This document shows positions 41,338 to 49,337 of a stretch of 49,337 bases of DNA, piece after piece; the first letter of the stretch is position 1, and every line of letters begins with the position of its first letter. The position numbers and the translations under genes were made by a program. The notes beneath the pieces were generated by a model. It was not told the origin of the DNA, searched no databases, and saw only the letters and a program-made list of their open reading frames with translations. This stretch comes from an uncultured Eubacteriales bacterium (lineage in GTDB: Bacteria > Bacillota > Clostridia > Oscillospirales > QAKW01): contig CABULU010000007.1 of assembly GCA_902492505.1 (NCBI GenBank), positions 1 to 49,337 on the forward strand. The letters run 5' to 3'.

Positions 41338-41396
41338 TTTCAAGTATATTATATCGCTTTATTTATGTCAAGAATATTACTAAAATATACTTGAAA
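41338..41396. repeat. Three copies of a 13-bp motif in the AEC/zapA divergent promoters
   Basis: AATATACTTGAAA occurs on the minus strand at 41350-41338 and on the plus strand at 41384-41396, as a perfect inverted pair. A near copy (AATATTCTTGACA, 11/13) occurs on the minus strand at 41378-41366. The copies overlap the AEC -10, the AEC -35 and the zapA -35, respectively. Confidence 0.5.
41343..41371 (-). promoter_or_regulatory. Promoter of AEC transporter gene
   Basis: Minus strand perfect TTGACA (41366-41371), 17-bp spacer, TATACT (41343-41348). Confidence 0.75.
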
Positions 41397-41419
41397 TACA
41401 TATTAATGTATTTTATAAT
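41391..41419 (+). promoter_or_regulatory. Promoter of zapA-dut-maf-mreBCD-mrdA operon with spacer palindrome
   Basis: TTGAAA (41391-41396), 17-bp spacer, TATAAT (41414-41419). An 8-bp inverted repeat, AAATACAT (41394-41401) with ATGTATTT (41406-41413), fills the spacer and could be a repressor site. Confidence 0.75.
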
Positions 41420-41447
41420 GTAAGTTATAACTACCGGAGGAAAGAAA

Positions 41448-41810
41448 ATGAGTAAAAATAAAATAATAGTTTCCATAGCGGGCAGTGAGCTTGTCGTAAT
41501 GACTGACGAAACCCGCGAATATACAACAATGCTTGCCGGGATAATAGACACAAAGGTTCGCGCACTGCTCGCATCAAGCAGCAAGATTACCACGCCGATG
41601 GCATGTATTCTTGCATGTCTTGACCTGTGCGACGAAAACGAAAAAAACAAGGCCGCCGCCAGCCGCATGCGTGATGAAATCCGCAGTTATTTTGAACAGA
41701 ACGCAGAGCTTGAAGCTAAAATATCGACTCTTGAAAATGAGCTTGCAGCCGCAAAGCGCAAACTCTCAATGCTTGAGAGAAAGGATGAACGGCATGAAAG
41801 TCAAGGTTAA
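41448..41810 (+). CDS. zapA: Cell division protein ZapA
   Basis: A 120-aa FtsZ-associated protein. An N-terminal small beta-sheet domain (KNKIIVSIAGSELVVMTDETREY, with the MLAGIIDTKVRALL helix) is followed by a long C-terminal coiled coil (about 60-112, repeated E/K/L heptads such as LEAKISTLENELAAAKRKL). ZapA crosslinks FtsZ protofilaments at the division ring. CGGAGG lies before the ATG. It is first in a shape and division operon, and dut begins within its last 17 bases. Confidence 0.88.
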   Translation: MSKNKIIVSIAGSELVVMTDETREYTTMLAGIIDTKVRALLASSSKITTPMACILACLDLCDENEKNKAAASRMRDEIRSYFEQNAELEAKISTLENELAAAKRKLSMLERKDERHESQG

Positions 41811-42243
41811 GCTCATTCCGACAGAAAACGGCAATACAGCATCTCTACCGCAGTATCAGAGTGAATATTCGGCAGGAGCAGACCTGTGCGCATGTATAGA
41901 CAACCCCGTTACAATAGCGCCGCATGAGCGGGCTCTTATCCCGTCCGGGCTTGCTATTGAAATGGAAAGTTCGGGCTTCGGCGCATTTGTTTTCGCAAGA
42001 AGCGGTCTGTCGTCAAAGAAGGGTATCTGTCTTGCAAACAGCGTCGGCGTCATTGACAGCGACTACCGCGGCGAAATAAAAGTTGCCGTATTGAACACCT
42101 CCGAGCAGGAATATACGATAGAGCCGTTTGAGCGTATTGCACAGCTTGTTTTTATGCCTGTTGAAACAGCCGAATTTACAATGGCGGACACGCTGTCAGA
42201 AACGGTGCGCGGAGACGGCGGCTTTGGCTCAACGGGAAAGTAG
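41794..42243 (+). CDS. dut: dUTP diphosphatase
   Basis: A 149-aa trimeric dUTPase converting dUTP to dUMP and PPi, which keeps uracil out of DNA. All five motifs are visible: AGADLCACID, ARSGLSSKKG, NSVGVIDSDYRGE, RIAQLVF and GDGGFGSTG at the flexible C-terminus. ATG 41794 (MKVKVKLIP) is chosen because AAAGG lies 9 nt upstream; ATG 41785 would be adjacent to the ribosome site. It overlaps zapA by 17 nt. maf starts 1 nt after its stop. Confidence 0.95.
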   Translation: MKVKVKLIPTENGNTASLPQYQSEYSAGADLCACIDNPVTIAPHERALIPSGLAIEMESSGFGAFVFARSGLSSKKGICLANSVGVIDSDYRGEIKVAVLNTSEQEYTIEPFERIAQLVFMPVETAEFTMADTLSETVRGDGGFGSTGK

Positions 42244-42244
42244 C

Positions 42245-42832
42245 ATGAAAAAACTTATTCTTGCGTCCGGCTCTCCGCGACGGCGGACACTTCTTGAAAA
42301 TTACGGATTCGATATCACGGTGATAAAGCCGGAATTTAACGAAAATACTGTCGCCGAATCAGATCCGGGCGCGCTTGTCGCGGCGCTTGCGCTGGGCAAA
42401 AACCGTGCCGTGCGCATGCGTTGTGACGCTTCGTTAAAAGAAAGCGCCGTTTTTCTCTCCGCAGATACCGTTGTGAGCATAGGAGGAAAAATCCTCGGCA
42501 AACCCATCGGATCGGAAGACGCGTTTCATATGCTTCGTCTGCTGTCCGGCAGCACTCATACGGTATATACCGGCGTATGTATATCAAGCGTTTGCGGAGA
42601 GAGCTGCTTTACAGAAAAAACCGACGTTACATTTTACGCTCTGAGCGATACGCAGATACGGCGGTATATAGACAGCGGAGCGCCGTTTGACAAGGCGGGA
42701 GGCTACGGAATTCAGGATGACATGGGAATAGGCTTTATTGAAAGCGTACACGGTGAACTGAGCAACGTAATAGGTCTGCCGATGAGAAGAACCGTGCTGG
42801 AACTGCAAAAATTACAAGGAGATATAATATGA
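42245..42832 (+). CDS. maf: Maf family nucleotide pyrophosphatase
   Basis: A 195-aa Maf-like protein. ILASGSPRR, the acidic loop SADTVVSIGGKILGKP and GGYGIQDDMGIGFIESVHGELSNVIGLPM are intact. Family members hydrolyse non-canonical or dTTP/UTP nucleotides and are linked to division arrest. Maf lies next to mreB in many Bacillota. ATG 42245 opens with the conserved MKKLILASGSPRR; upstream in-frame sequence only overlaps dut. The stop overlaps the mreB start (ATGA). Confidence 0.95.
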   Translation: MKKLILASGSPRRRTLLENYGFDITVIKPEFNENTVAESDPGALVAALALGKNRAVRMRCDASLKESAVFLSADTVVSIGGKILGKPIGSEDAFHMLRLLSGSTHTVYTGVCISSVCGESCFTEKTDVTFYALSDTQIRRYIDSGAPFDKAGGYGIQDDMGIGFIESVHGELSNVIGLPMRRTVLELQKLQGDII

Positions 42833-43860
42833 AAAACAAAACTAAATTCAGAGATTTCTTTAAATTTACACGCTATAACGATATCGGCATAGACCTGGGA
42901 ACCGCAAATACAATAGTTTATAAAACGGGCAAAGGTATAATTTTGCGCGAGCCGTCGGTTGTTGCCATAAATACCGAGACCAAGCGTCCTGTCGCCGTCG
43001 GCATAGAGGCAAAGGACATGATAGGCAGAACTCCCGGCAGCATCGAGGCAATACGTCCGCTGCGCGACGGAGTAATTGCCGATTACGAATCAACGGCAAC
43101 CATGCTCAAATATTTTCTCAGAAAAGCGATGGGAAAATCATTTATGGGAAAGAACAGAATACTTATATGCATTCCCTACGCGGTAACTGATGTTGAACGC
43201 TCGGCGGTAGAAAAGGCAGCATATTTTACAGGAGCAAAGGATGTAAAAATAATCGAGGAGCCTCTGGCTGCGGCAATAGGTGCAGACCTGCCGGTAAGCG
43301 AGCCGACAGGCAGCATGATCGTAGACATCGGCGGCGGCACAAGCGAGGTTGCGGTAATTTCTCTCGGCGGCATAGTTTCGTCGGAATCGGTGCGCGTGGC
43401 GGGAGACGCCATTGACGCGGCGATAATCGCATACATTAAAAAGAATTTTTCACTGGTAATAGGCGAGCGCACAGCCGAGGAGATAAAATTTGAAATAGGA
43501 AACGCCAAAGGCTTCAGCGGAACGATGGAAATACGCGGCAGGGATATGATGTCGGGACTTCCTCAAAATCTCACCGTTTCAGCAGAGGATATCTGCAAGG
43601 CAATAGAAGAACCTGTCGCGCTGATACTCGAATCGGTTAAAAACACGCTTGAGCACACCCCGCCTGAGCTTTCGGCCGATATTATAGACCACGGGATCAC
43701 GCTCACAGGCGGCGGCGCTCTGCTGCGCGGGCTGGATACGCTTATTTCCGAAGAGACGGGCATCCCGGTGCACATTGCTCAGGCACCTCTTGACTGCGTT
43801 GCGCTGGGCACCGGAAAATCACTTGAGAACACAGCGCTGTGGAATTCGCTGTCCAAGTAA
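42829..43860 (+). CDS. mreB: Rod shape-determining protein MreB
   Basis: A 343-aa actin homologue that organises lateral cell-wall synthesis. Phosphate 1 loop DIGIDLGTANTIVY, ILICIPYAVTDVERSAV, IIEEPLAAAIGADLP, phosphate 2 loop IVDIGGGTSEVAVISLGG, and the adenosine motif LTGGGALLRGLD are all present. It starts at ATG 42829, overlapping the maf stop, in the standard maf-mreB-mreC-mreD order. Its N-terminus is ~10 residues longer and more charged (KNKTKFRDFFKFTRYN) than in typical MreB. Confidence 0.96.
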   Translation: MKNKTKFRDFFKFTRYNDIGIDLGTANTIVYKTGKGIILREPSVVAINTETKRPVAVGIEAKDMIGRTPGSIEAIRPLRDGVIADYESTATMLKYFLRKAMGKSFMGKNRILICIPYAVTDVERSAVEKAAYFTGAKDVKIIEEPLAAAIGADLPVSEPTGSMIVDIGGGTSEVAVISLGGIVSSESVRVAGDAIDAAIIAYIKKNFSLVIGERTAEEIKFEIGNAKGFSGTMEIRGRDMMSGLPQNLTVSAEDICKAIEEPVALILESVKNTLEHTPPELSADIIDHGITLTGGGALLRGLDTLISEETGIPVHIAQAPLDCVALGTGKSLENTALWNSLSK

Positions 43861-43875
43861 GCACGGAGTATAAAC

Positions 43876-44766
43876 GTGAAAGATTTTCTCAAAACAAGAA
43901 CCTTTATATCTATCTGTATCATCGCCGTTTTGCTTTTGGGCATGATAGCTGTAAGTACAGCGGACAGAGGCAGGGTTACGATTTTCGAGGATATTGCGGG
44001 AATAATAATCACGCCTATACAGAATCTGTGTACCACCGTTTCTTCAAAGTCGGGTGATTTTATTGCGGTGTTTACCGAATTCAATGAAATGAAAGAGGAA
44101 AACGCACGGCTGAAAGAGGAGCTTGCCGCAGCTGCTGCCGCCCTTCGTGATTCTCAGGAGTACAAGCTGGAAAACGAAAGCCTAAAGGGCATACTCGGAA
44201 TCAAGGAGGAGAACCCTGATTTTACTTTTGAACCGGCACTGATTGTAGCTGATGACCGCAGCGGATATTCTCATACGCTGACACTTAACAAAGGCAGTCT
44301 CAGCAATATAAAAAAGCGTGATGTTATTATTACCGAACAAGGACTTGTGGGATATGTTACCGAGGTCGGTTCCACCTGGTGCCGTGCGATAACCATTCTT
44401 GACGCGTCATGCGAGATAGGCGCTCTTGTCACCCGCACGCAGGATATCGGTGTTTTGGAAGGTGACTACGAGCTTCAGTCAAACGGAAACTGCAAGGTTT
44501 CTTATCTTTCAAACGAAGTGCAGCTGAATTCGGGAGACAGCATCGTTACATCCGGCATAGGCGGCACATTCCCTGGTAAAATCCTTATCGGAAACGTAAT
44601 AGAAATTAAGCCGGAGGCTCACGGTATATCCCAATATGCCGTGATAGAGCCTGCGGTGAATTTTGACGAACTCAAAAACGTATTTGTTGTAACCGGTTTT
44701 GCCGCGTCAGCCGACGCGCAGCAGAAAGCCGATTCCGAAAGCGGCGATAAAAACGGTGAAAACTGA
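43876..44766 (+). CDS. mreC: Rod shape-determining protein MreC
   Basis: A 296-aa bitopic protein: one N-terminal membrane span (about 11-28), a coiled coil (about 68-105, EFNEMKEENARLKEELAAAAAAL) and two beta-barrel halves with GLVGYVTEVGSTWCRAITILD and VTSGIGGTFPGKILIGNV. It scaffolds MreB to PBP2 in the elongasome. GTG start with GGAG 7 nt upstream. The stop overlaps mreD by one base. A charged, Ala/Ser/Asp-rich tail ends the protein. Confidence 0.95.
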   Translation: MKDFLKTRTFISICIIAVLLLGMIAVSTADRGRVTIFEDIAGIIITPIQNLCTTVSSKSGDFIAVFTEFNEMKEENARLKEELAAAAAALRDSQEYKLENESLKGILGIKEENPDFTFEPALIVADDRSGYSHTLTLNKGSLSNIKKRDVIITEQGLVGYVTEVGSTWCRAITILDASCEIGALVTRTQDIGVLEGDYELQSNGNCKVSYLSNEVQLNSGDSIVTSGIGGTFPGKILIGNVIEIKPEAHGISQYAVIEPAVNFDELKNVFVVTGFAASADAQQKADSESGDKNGEN

Positions 44767-45287
44767 TGTTTGAAAAAAATGACACACTGTTTAAAATAAT
44801 ACTGTATGCGCTGTTTACGCTTGTTTTATATCTTTTGCAGAGCGTGCCGGCGCTGGGCATACGGTTCATGGACGTCTCCCCCGAGCTGTTGCTGACACTT
44901 GTAATTGCGGTCGCGTTTTTTGAAAACGAGACCTTTTCTGCATTTTTCGGACTTGCGTGCGGACTGCTAAACGACATAATAACGGGCGGAGTTGTCGGCA
45001 AAAGCGCCTTATTTTTTATGTTCTGCGCATTTTTCATTTCCGTCCTGCTTCAAACACTGTTTCGTAAAATGTTCTTAACATATGTTGCCATGACTCTTGT
45101 TCTTACGGCACTGTTTGTGATTTTGGAATATATATTTACTGTGGTATTTTTCAAAACTCCTCCAATTTCTTTTTCTCTTATGAAAATCATACTCCCTAAA
45201 TTTCTTTTTACAGGGGTTTTGTCATATCCGGTATATTACATCACAAAATTTCTGCACAAAAAGACGACAAGGAGGGACGAGGAATGA
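44766..45287 (+). CDS. mreD: Rod shape-determining protein MreD
   Basis: A 173-aa integral membrane protein with about five to six hydrophobic spans, containing DVSPELLLTLVIAVAFFENE, FGLACGLLNDIITGG and a membrane-rich C-terminus. It is the small membrane partner of MreC and PBP2. The start shares a base with the mreC stop (TGATG), and its stop overlaps the mrdA start (ATGA), so the last three genes are translationally coupled. Confidence 0.92.
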   Translation: MFEKNDTLFKIILYALFTLVLYLLQSVPALGIRFMDVSPELLLTLVIAVAFFENETFSAFFGLACGLLNDIITGGVVGKSALFFMFCAFFISVLLQTLFRKMFLTYVAMTLVLTALFVILEYIFTVVFFKTPPISFSLMKIILPKFLFTGVLSYPVYYITKFLHKKTTRRDEE

Positions 45288-47338
45288 ATCTAAAGGACGG
45301 AAACGCACGTTTTTTTACCGTAATCATCGCTGCTTTGTGTATTTTTTCCGCCTATCTGTTCGTGCTTTTTAAAATGCAGGTTATCGATACCGAGTATTAC
45401 CGAGAGCAGTCAGAAAGCAAAATATATTCAACGGAAAACATCTCCGCCTCACGGGGAAACATCTGCGACCGCAACGGACAGCTGCTTGTAACCAATGAAA
45501 CGGTATACACAATTCGCTTTTCCCGCTCGCTTATGCCGGCAGATAAACAGGACAGCATAATACTGAGTCTGTGCAGACTTCTTAACAGCGCGGGAGAAAG
45601 TTACTTTGATTCGCTGCCTATAAGCGACAGCGCGCCCTATTCTTTTGTATATGAGGACGAGACTTCTCAAAAACAGATACAGGCACTTATCGAGCGCTTT
45701 AAGCTGAGCGAGGACGCAACTGCAGCGCAGGTTATGGAGCAGCTTATTAAAAAATACAAAATCGACACCTCACTTACAACGCAGGAAAAACGTATTATCG
45801 CAGGGGTGCGCTACGAGATGGAACGGTCATCCTTTTCTGTATCTAATCCATATACATTTGCAAGCGATATTTCAATCAATACCGTTACAACGATAAAAGA
45901 GCTGTCGGACGAATATCCGGGAGTTGATATAAGTACGGAAAGCAAGCGAGTTTACACCACGCCTTATTTAGCTTCTCATATACTCGGAAGAACAGGCAAA
46001 ATATATGCCGAGGAGTATCCCGAACTGCGCGACAAAGGCTATAAAATGAACGAGTATGTCGGCAAGGAGGGCATTGAAAAAGCAATGGAGGATTACTTGC
46101 GCGGCACAGACGGCGTGAGGGTAATCGAACGAGATTCGGACGGCAAGGTACTCAATGTCACGACCGTCCGCGATCCTATTTCCGGCAACAATATTATATT
46201 AACGCTGGACAAGGACCTTCAGGAAATTGCTCAGAAATCACTGGCTGACACTATAAAAAGCATTTCCGACAGCGGGAAGAACAAGAAAAGCCAGGAGGGC
46301 GCCGACGCATGTGCGGGCGCCGTTGTGGCAATCTCCGTTGACAGCGGTGAGCTGCTGGCATGCGCCTCGGAGCCGAATTTTGATTTAACAAGCTATATAG
46401 AAAACTACAATGCACTTTCAACCGATGAACTGAAGCCTCTGTTCAACCGTGCGACAAACGGCACATATGCTCCGGGCTCAACCTTTAAAATGGCAACCGG
46501 CATTGCAGGGCTTGAAGAAGGATACATCACTCCGAAAACCCTGATACGCGACCAGGGGGTTTACAGAAAATATCCGGATTATCAGCCGCGCTGCTGGGTA
46601 TATTCCGATTACGGAACAACTCACGGCTCGATAAACGTATCCCAGGCTCTGGAAAAATCCTGCAACTACTTCTTTTATGAAACTGCAGACCTGATGGGAA
46701 TTGACCATTTGAATACCTACTGTACAAAGTTAGGCCTCGGACAGAAAACCGGAATAGAGATACCGGAGGCTGCAGGTGTGCTTGCAGGTCCGGAATATAG
46801 AAAAAAAATAGACAGTGAATGGTATCCCGGTGACGTGCTCCAGGCGGCAATCGGACAGTCAGATAATCTGTTCACACCGCTTCAGCTTGCAAATTACGTT
46901 GCTACAATCGTAAACGGAGGAACACGCTATAAAGCTCATCTTGTAAAATCGGTAAATAACTCAAAAGACGGCTCACATGTAACCGGCGCCACAATACAGG
47001 CGATGGAAACCCTTGATATGAAGGAAGAAAACTATCACGCGATAATGTACGGAATGAAGCTTGCCGCTGACAGCGGCACGGCGTCCACCCTGTTTTCAAA
47101 TTATAAGGTCGGAGTAGGCGCCAAAACAGGTACCGCGTCAGTTCCCAGCGGCACGGCAAACGGAATTTTTGTGGCATTTGCGCCGTATGAGGATCCAGAA
47201 ATCGCCGTCTGCGTTGTTGTGGAGCACGGCGCGCATGGAAATTACGTCGGCGCTGTCGCAAAAGCTATATTTGATGAATACTTTAACGGAAAATCCACTG
47301 AAATAACAGTACCGGCCGAGGAGCAGCCGGTGTACTGA
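45284..47338 (+). CDS. mrdA: Penicillin-binding protein 2 (elongasome transpeptidase)
   Basis: A 684-aa class B PBP. One N-terminal span (about 9-29), the N-terminal dimerisation part (RGNICDRNGQLLVTNETVY), and the transpeptidase domain with nucleophile Ser399 in STFK, SCN (459-461) and KTGT (614-617). It crosslinks peptidoglycan in the elongation complex with MreCD and RodA. RodA is not encoded next to it. The acidic C-terminus (ITVPAEEQPVY) is short. A hairpin terminator overlaps the stop. Confidence 0.95.
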   Translation: MNLKDGNARFFTVIIAALCIFSAYLFVLFKMQVIDTEYYREQSESKIYSTENISASRGNICDRNGQLLVTNETVYTIRFSRSLMPADKQDSIILSLCRLLNSAGESYFDSLPISDSAPYSFVYEDETSQKQIQALIERFKLSEDATAAQVMEQLIKKYKIDTSLTTQEKRIIAGVRYEMERSSFSVSNPYTFASDISINTVTTIKELSDEYPGVDISTESKRVYTTPYLASHILGRTGKIYAEEYPELRDKGYKMNEYVGKEGIEKAMEDYLRGTDGVRVIERDSDGKVLNVTTVRDPISGNNIILTLDKDLQEIAQKSLADTIKSISDSGKNKKSQEGADACAGAVVAISVDSGELLACASEPNFDLTSYIENYNALSTDELKPLFNRATNGTYAPGSTFKMATGIAGLEEGYITPKTLIRDQGVYRKYPDYQPRCWVYSDYGTTHGSINVSQALEKSCNYFFYETADLMGIDHLNTYCTKLGLGQKTGIEIPEAAGVLAGPEYRKKIDSEWYPGDVLQAAIGQSDNLFTPLQLANYVATIVNGGTRYKAHLVKSVNNSKDGSHVTGATIQAMETLDMKEENYHAIMYGMKLAADSGTASTLFSNYKVGVGAKTGTASVPSGTANGIFVAFAPYEDPEIAVCVVVEHGAHGNYVGAVAKAIFDEYFNGKSTEITVPAEEQPVY

Positions 47339-47358
47339 TATGCAGAATATCAGTTTTT
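47334..47358 (+). terminator. Terminator of the mre operon
   Basis: ACTGATAT (47334-47341) pairs with ATATCAGT (47347-47354) across a GCAGA loop and is followed by TTTTTAT. The stop codon TGA is part of the stem. Confidence 0.8.
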
Positions 47359-47391
47359 ATATTTAAAATGTTGTTTGCCGCATTGCTTATC

Positions 47392-47420
47392 TTTACACGC
47401 CGAGTCTATTCAAGTATAAT
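47392..47420 (+). promoter_or_regulatory. Promoter of HAD-EamA-EEP operon
   Basis: TTTACA (47392-47397), 17-bp spacer, TATAAT (47415-47420). The predicted leader is about 100 nt and contains a small hairpin, ACAATA-CCA-TATTGT (47473-47487). Confidence 0.65.
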
Positions 47421-47526
47421 ATAAACGGTGAAAATACCTAAAAAGACATTGCAATTACCGGCAATTTAGATTACAATACCATATTGTTAAACGCAGGTTA
47501 CATCACAGACATTAAAGGAAAAAGAA

Positions 47527-48138
47527 ATGATCAAAAACTTTATTTTCGATTTCGGCAACGTGCTCACCCAGTATGATCCTATTGCATGGGCAACAAATAT
47601 TATGGGCGGTGACAGGGAAAAGGGAGCTTATCTGCACGATAAAACGATAGATAATAAAAAATTTTGGGACGACTACGACGCAGGTCTTTGCAGTGAAGAA
47701 GAAATAATAGAACGCCTCAGTTGCGACATAGAGCCGGAATACCGCAATGCGGTAAAAGAATTTACTACTACGGTAGAACGCTGTTTTAAACAATATGACG
47801 AAATGGTGCCCGTTTTAAATGAGCTGAAAAAACGCGGCTGCCGTACATACCTTCTATCAAATTTCCCAAAGGAGATGTTTATCCGCGTATCATCCAGATG
47901 TCCTATTTTAAAGCTACTGGACGACACGGTTGTATCATATAAAATCCATCTTATAAAGCCGCATCGTGAAATTTTCGAGTACGTGCTGAACACCTACGGA
48001 TTGCAGTCGCAGGAAACACTGTTTGCCGACGATATGGAAGTCAACACAAAAGCCGCACAGGAGCTGGGCATTCACGGGTATACCTTCACCACGGCTCAAA
48101 AATTCACGGAGCATCTGAAAGAGCTCGGCGTTTTTTAA
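47527..48138 (+). CDS. HAD hydrolase (YihX/epoxide-hydrolase-like clade)
   Basis: A 203-aa HAD protein. Motif I DFGNV (Asp9-x-Gly) instead of DxD, motif II TYLLSNFP, motif III Lys in HLIKPHREIF and motif IV FADDMEVN. The D-x-G-N-V form marks the YihX-type group, whose members dephosphorylate sugar or nucleotide phosphates or act as dehalogenase-like enzymes. AAAGGA precedes the ATG. It is first of three genes read through to the window end. Confidence 0.9.
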   Translation: MIKNFIFDFGNVLTQYDPIAWATNIMGGDREKGAYLHDKTIDNKKFWDDYDAGLCSEEEIIERLSCDIEPEYRNAVKEFTTTVERCFKQYDEMVPVLNELKKRGCRTYLLSNFPKEMFIRVSSRCPILKLLDDTVVSYKIHLIKPHREIFEYVLNTYGLQSQETLFADDMEVNTKAAQELGIHGYTFTTAQKFTEHLKELGVF

Positions 48139-48173
48139 TATAAAATTCACAGGGAAATTACGGGGGATTTAAA

Positions 48174-49049
48174 ATGCAGGCACTGCTTATTACTGTTCTT
48201 ATAATACTGTACAGTCTTCAGACACTGTTTTGTAAACTTTATTCAGATAAATTTAAAGGTAGGGCAGAGCTTATAACGCCTGTCTTCTGCATTTTAGAAA
48301 GTGCGGCAATCGTCATTATATCGCTTGCATTCAATGGGTTCAGATTTAACCTTTCACTGCCGACGATTATAATAGGCGTTATAAATGCAGCAGTGCTTTT
48401 TGGATACAATACATCGCTTATTGCAGCAGGCGCGCGCGGATCTTATGCCTTTTTAAACGTCGCCATGCTTTTCGGCGGAATAATCGTGCCTATGATTTAC
48501 AGCGCAATATTTTTAAACGACGGTGCGCTGGGGCTGCTGAAATATATTGCTATCGCGGCAATGCTGATTTCATTTATACTGATGAATTTGGAGGGTCTGC
48601 GCCCCGGTAATGTACATATTTCATATTATCTGTTCTGCCTTTTACTGTTTGTCTGCAATGGTGTTTACGGCACGCTCATTAAAGTTCAGGAGCAGATAGA
48701 CAAATCCCAAAGTAAAGAGATGATTATTTTAACCTATGGAATCATGGGTGTTATTGCACTGATACAGCTTGTTTCCAAAGAAAAATCGGAAACTTGGCGT
48801 GCATTTCGCATTAATAAAGAAGCACTTGTATTTCTCATACTCTGCATTTTCACGGCAGGCTTGGCAATCAATGTCCTTGTCCTTGTGATACCCGCATTCA
48901 ATGCCGCAGTGTTCTTTACGGTCGAAAGCGGCGGAGTGCTACTGGTATCTGCAATCTACTCTATGGTATTCTTTAAAGAAAAGCCTACAATAGCTAAAAT
49001 ATCCGGCATTCTGCTCGCAGCTGCAAGCATCACGGTTTTAAGTATATAA
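48174..49049 (+). CDS. EamA/DMT superfamily transporter
   Basis: A 291-aa membrane protein with about ten spans, in two repeats of five, beginning QALLITVLIILYSLQTLFCKLYSD. The second half has VFFTVESGGVLLVSAIYSMVFFKEKPTIAKISGILLAAASITVLS, typical of the EamA second repeat end. Family members export metabolites or take up nucleotide sugars; the substrate here is unknown. GGGGGA lies 6 nt before the ATG. It is probably cotranscribed with the HAD gene upstream and the EEP gene downstream. Confidence 0.88.
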   Translation: MQALLITVLIILYSLQTLFCKLYSDKFKGRAELITPVFCILESAAIVIISLAFNGFRFNLSLPTIIIGVINAAVLFGYNTSLIAAGARGSYAFLNVAMLFGGIIVPMIYSAIFLNDGALGLLKYIAIAAMLISFILMNLEGLRPGNVHISYYLFCLLLFVCNGVYGTLIKVQEQIDKSQSKEMIILTYGIMGVIALIQLVSKEKSETWRAFRINKEALVFLILCIFTAGLAINVLVLVIPAFNAAVFFTVESGGVLLVSAIYSMVFFKEKPTIAKISGILLAAASITVLSI

Positions 49050-49066
49050 GCGTAAGAGGTATCAAT

Positions 49067-49337
49067 ATGCTCAAGGTTGCATCGTATAACATAAAATGCG
49101 GGTCAATGACAGGCTTTGACTATTCAATGCAGGGTCTTGATTTGAAAAATGCAGAAGCAGATATAGCTGGTATTCAGGAGGTTGACGAGAGAACGGAAAG
49201 AAACGGTTATACCGAAACAATGGCATCGCTCAGCACATTCTCCGAGCTTTGTCACTTTCGGTTTACCGAAGCCATGCCTTACAGAGGAGGAAGCTACGGA
49301 ATAGGAATTTTGTCCCGCTATAAGCCTCATAGTATTT
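49067..49337 (+). CDS. EEP-family hydrolase, 3' end outside window
   Basis: The first 90 codons of an endonuclease/exonuclease/phosphatase-family protein: VASYNIKCG, DIAGIQEVDERTERNG and SYGIGILSRY. The metal-binding Asn and Glu are in place. AGAGGT lies upstream of ATG 49067, 17 nt after the transporter stop. It is a paralogue in fold of the gene at 12869-13621 but closer to the class with SYNIxxG. The reading frame is open to the window end. Confidence 0.85.
   Translation, partial: MLKVASYNIKCGSMTGFDYSMQGLDLKNAEADIAGIQEVDERTERNGYTETMASLSTFSELCHFRFTEAMPYRGGSYGIGILSRYKPHSI

Noticed and set aside
47527..48138. DFGN instead of DxD in the HAD protein as an inactivating change
   Set aside because: This form is normal in the YihX/epoxide-hydrolase-like HAD group.
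1..49337. CRISPR arrays, IS elements, tRNA or rRNA genes
   Set aside because: No spaced direct-repeat array, transposase or cloverleaf-type sequence was recognised by eye; this does not exclude a weak or degenerate copy.

Overview
The window looks like a chromosomal segment of a Bacillota bacterium, most likely an uncultured, gut-type Clostridia lineage. Support comes from moderate GC, strong AGGAGG-type ribosome sites, many TTGACA-N17-TATAAT promoters, hairpin terminators with U-tracts, the maf-mreBCD-PBP2 and hisS-aspS arrangements, a CotH-family lipoprotein, DUF3737, a DUF2812-like protein and an LTA-synthase-like sulfatase. The assignment is inferred from gene content; no rRNA or tRNA gene was found. 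No IS element, prophage, CRISPR array or intergenic gap over 300 bases was seen.

Layout. 1-12.9 kb is housekeeping and cell-envelope: an LTA-synthase-like sulfatase (3' end cut by the window), upp, a HAD phosphatase followed by a degenerate RadC-like protein, an MgtC/SapB membrane protein with a GDPD-family phosphodiesterase, then phosphoglycolate phosphatase-like, Tex, pyruvate kinase, a PerM/AI-2E-type permease and an FkbM methyltransferase. 12.9-28.6 kb is an accessory carbohydrate region: an EEP-superfamily hydrolase, a cytoplasmic GH20 hexosaminidase, and two parallel minus-strand operons, each read divergently from its own AraC-type regulator. Operon A (20289 to 15694) encodes isomerase, Gfo/Idh/MocA (frameshifted), Gfo/Idh/MocA, SDR and isomerase. 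Operon B (27634 to 24838) encodes isomerase, Gfo/Idh/MocA and isomerase. A CotH-type lipoprotein, a DUF3737 beta-helix protein and a DUF2812-like/small-protein pair lie between them.

28.6-38.2 kb (minus strand) holds a Gld-type ABC exporter set (ATPase, permease, GldG-like, DUF4340), then aspS, hisS, mgsA and minD. 38.2-41.3 kb (minus strand) has a diverged adenylate-forming-enzyme-like protein, an unknown membrane-anchored protein and an AEC-family transporter. 41.4-47.3 kb (plus strand) is the cell-shape operon zapA-dut-maf-mreB-mreC-mreD-mrdA. It is followed by a HAD hydrolase, an EamA transporter and the start of a second EEP-family hydrolase cut by the window end.

The most interesting part is the paired AraC-controlled oxidoreductase/isomerase operons. 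Both regulator-operon intergenic regions carry two TTGC half-sites exactly 21 bp apart. Relative to the operon -10 boxes, the two sets are offset by exactly 10 bp, so they lie on the same helix face. The enzymes (NAD-dependent sugar oxidation plus TIM-barrel isomerase/epimerase) suggest an oxidative route for unusual glycosides, inositols or uronates. No dedicated transporter or kinase is present. Other notable items are the RadC-like protein without its JAMM glutamate, the ANL-like protein without its P-loop, MinD without MinC, a 15-codon CPECG micro-ORF before hisS, and a cluster of 13-bp repeats in the zapA/AEC divergent promoter.
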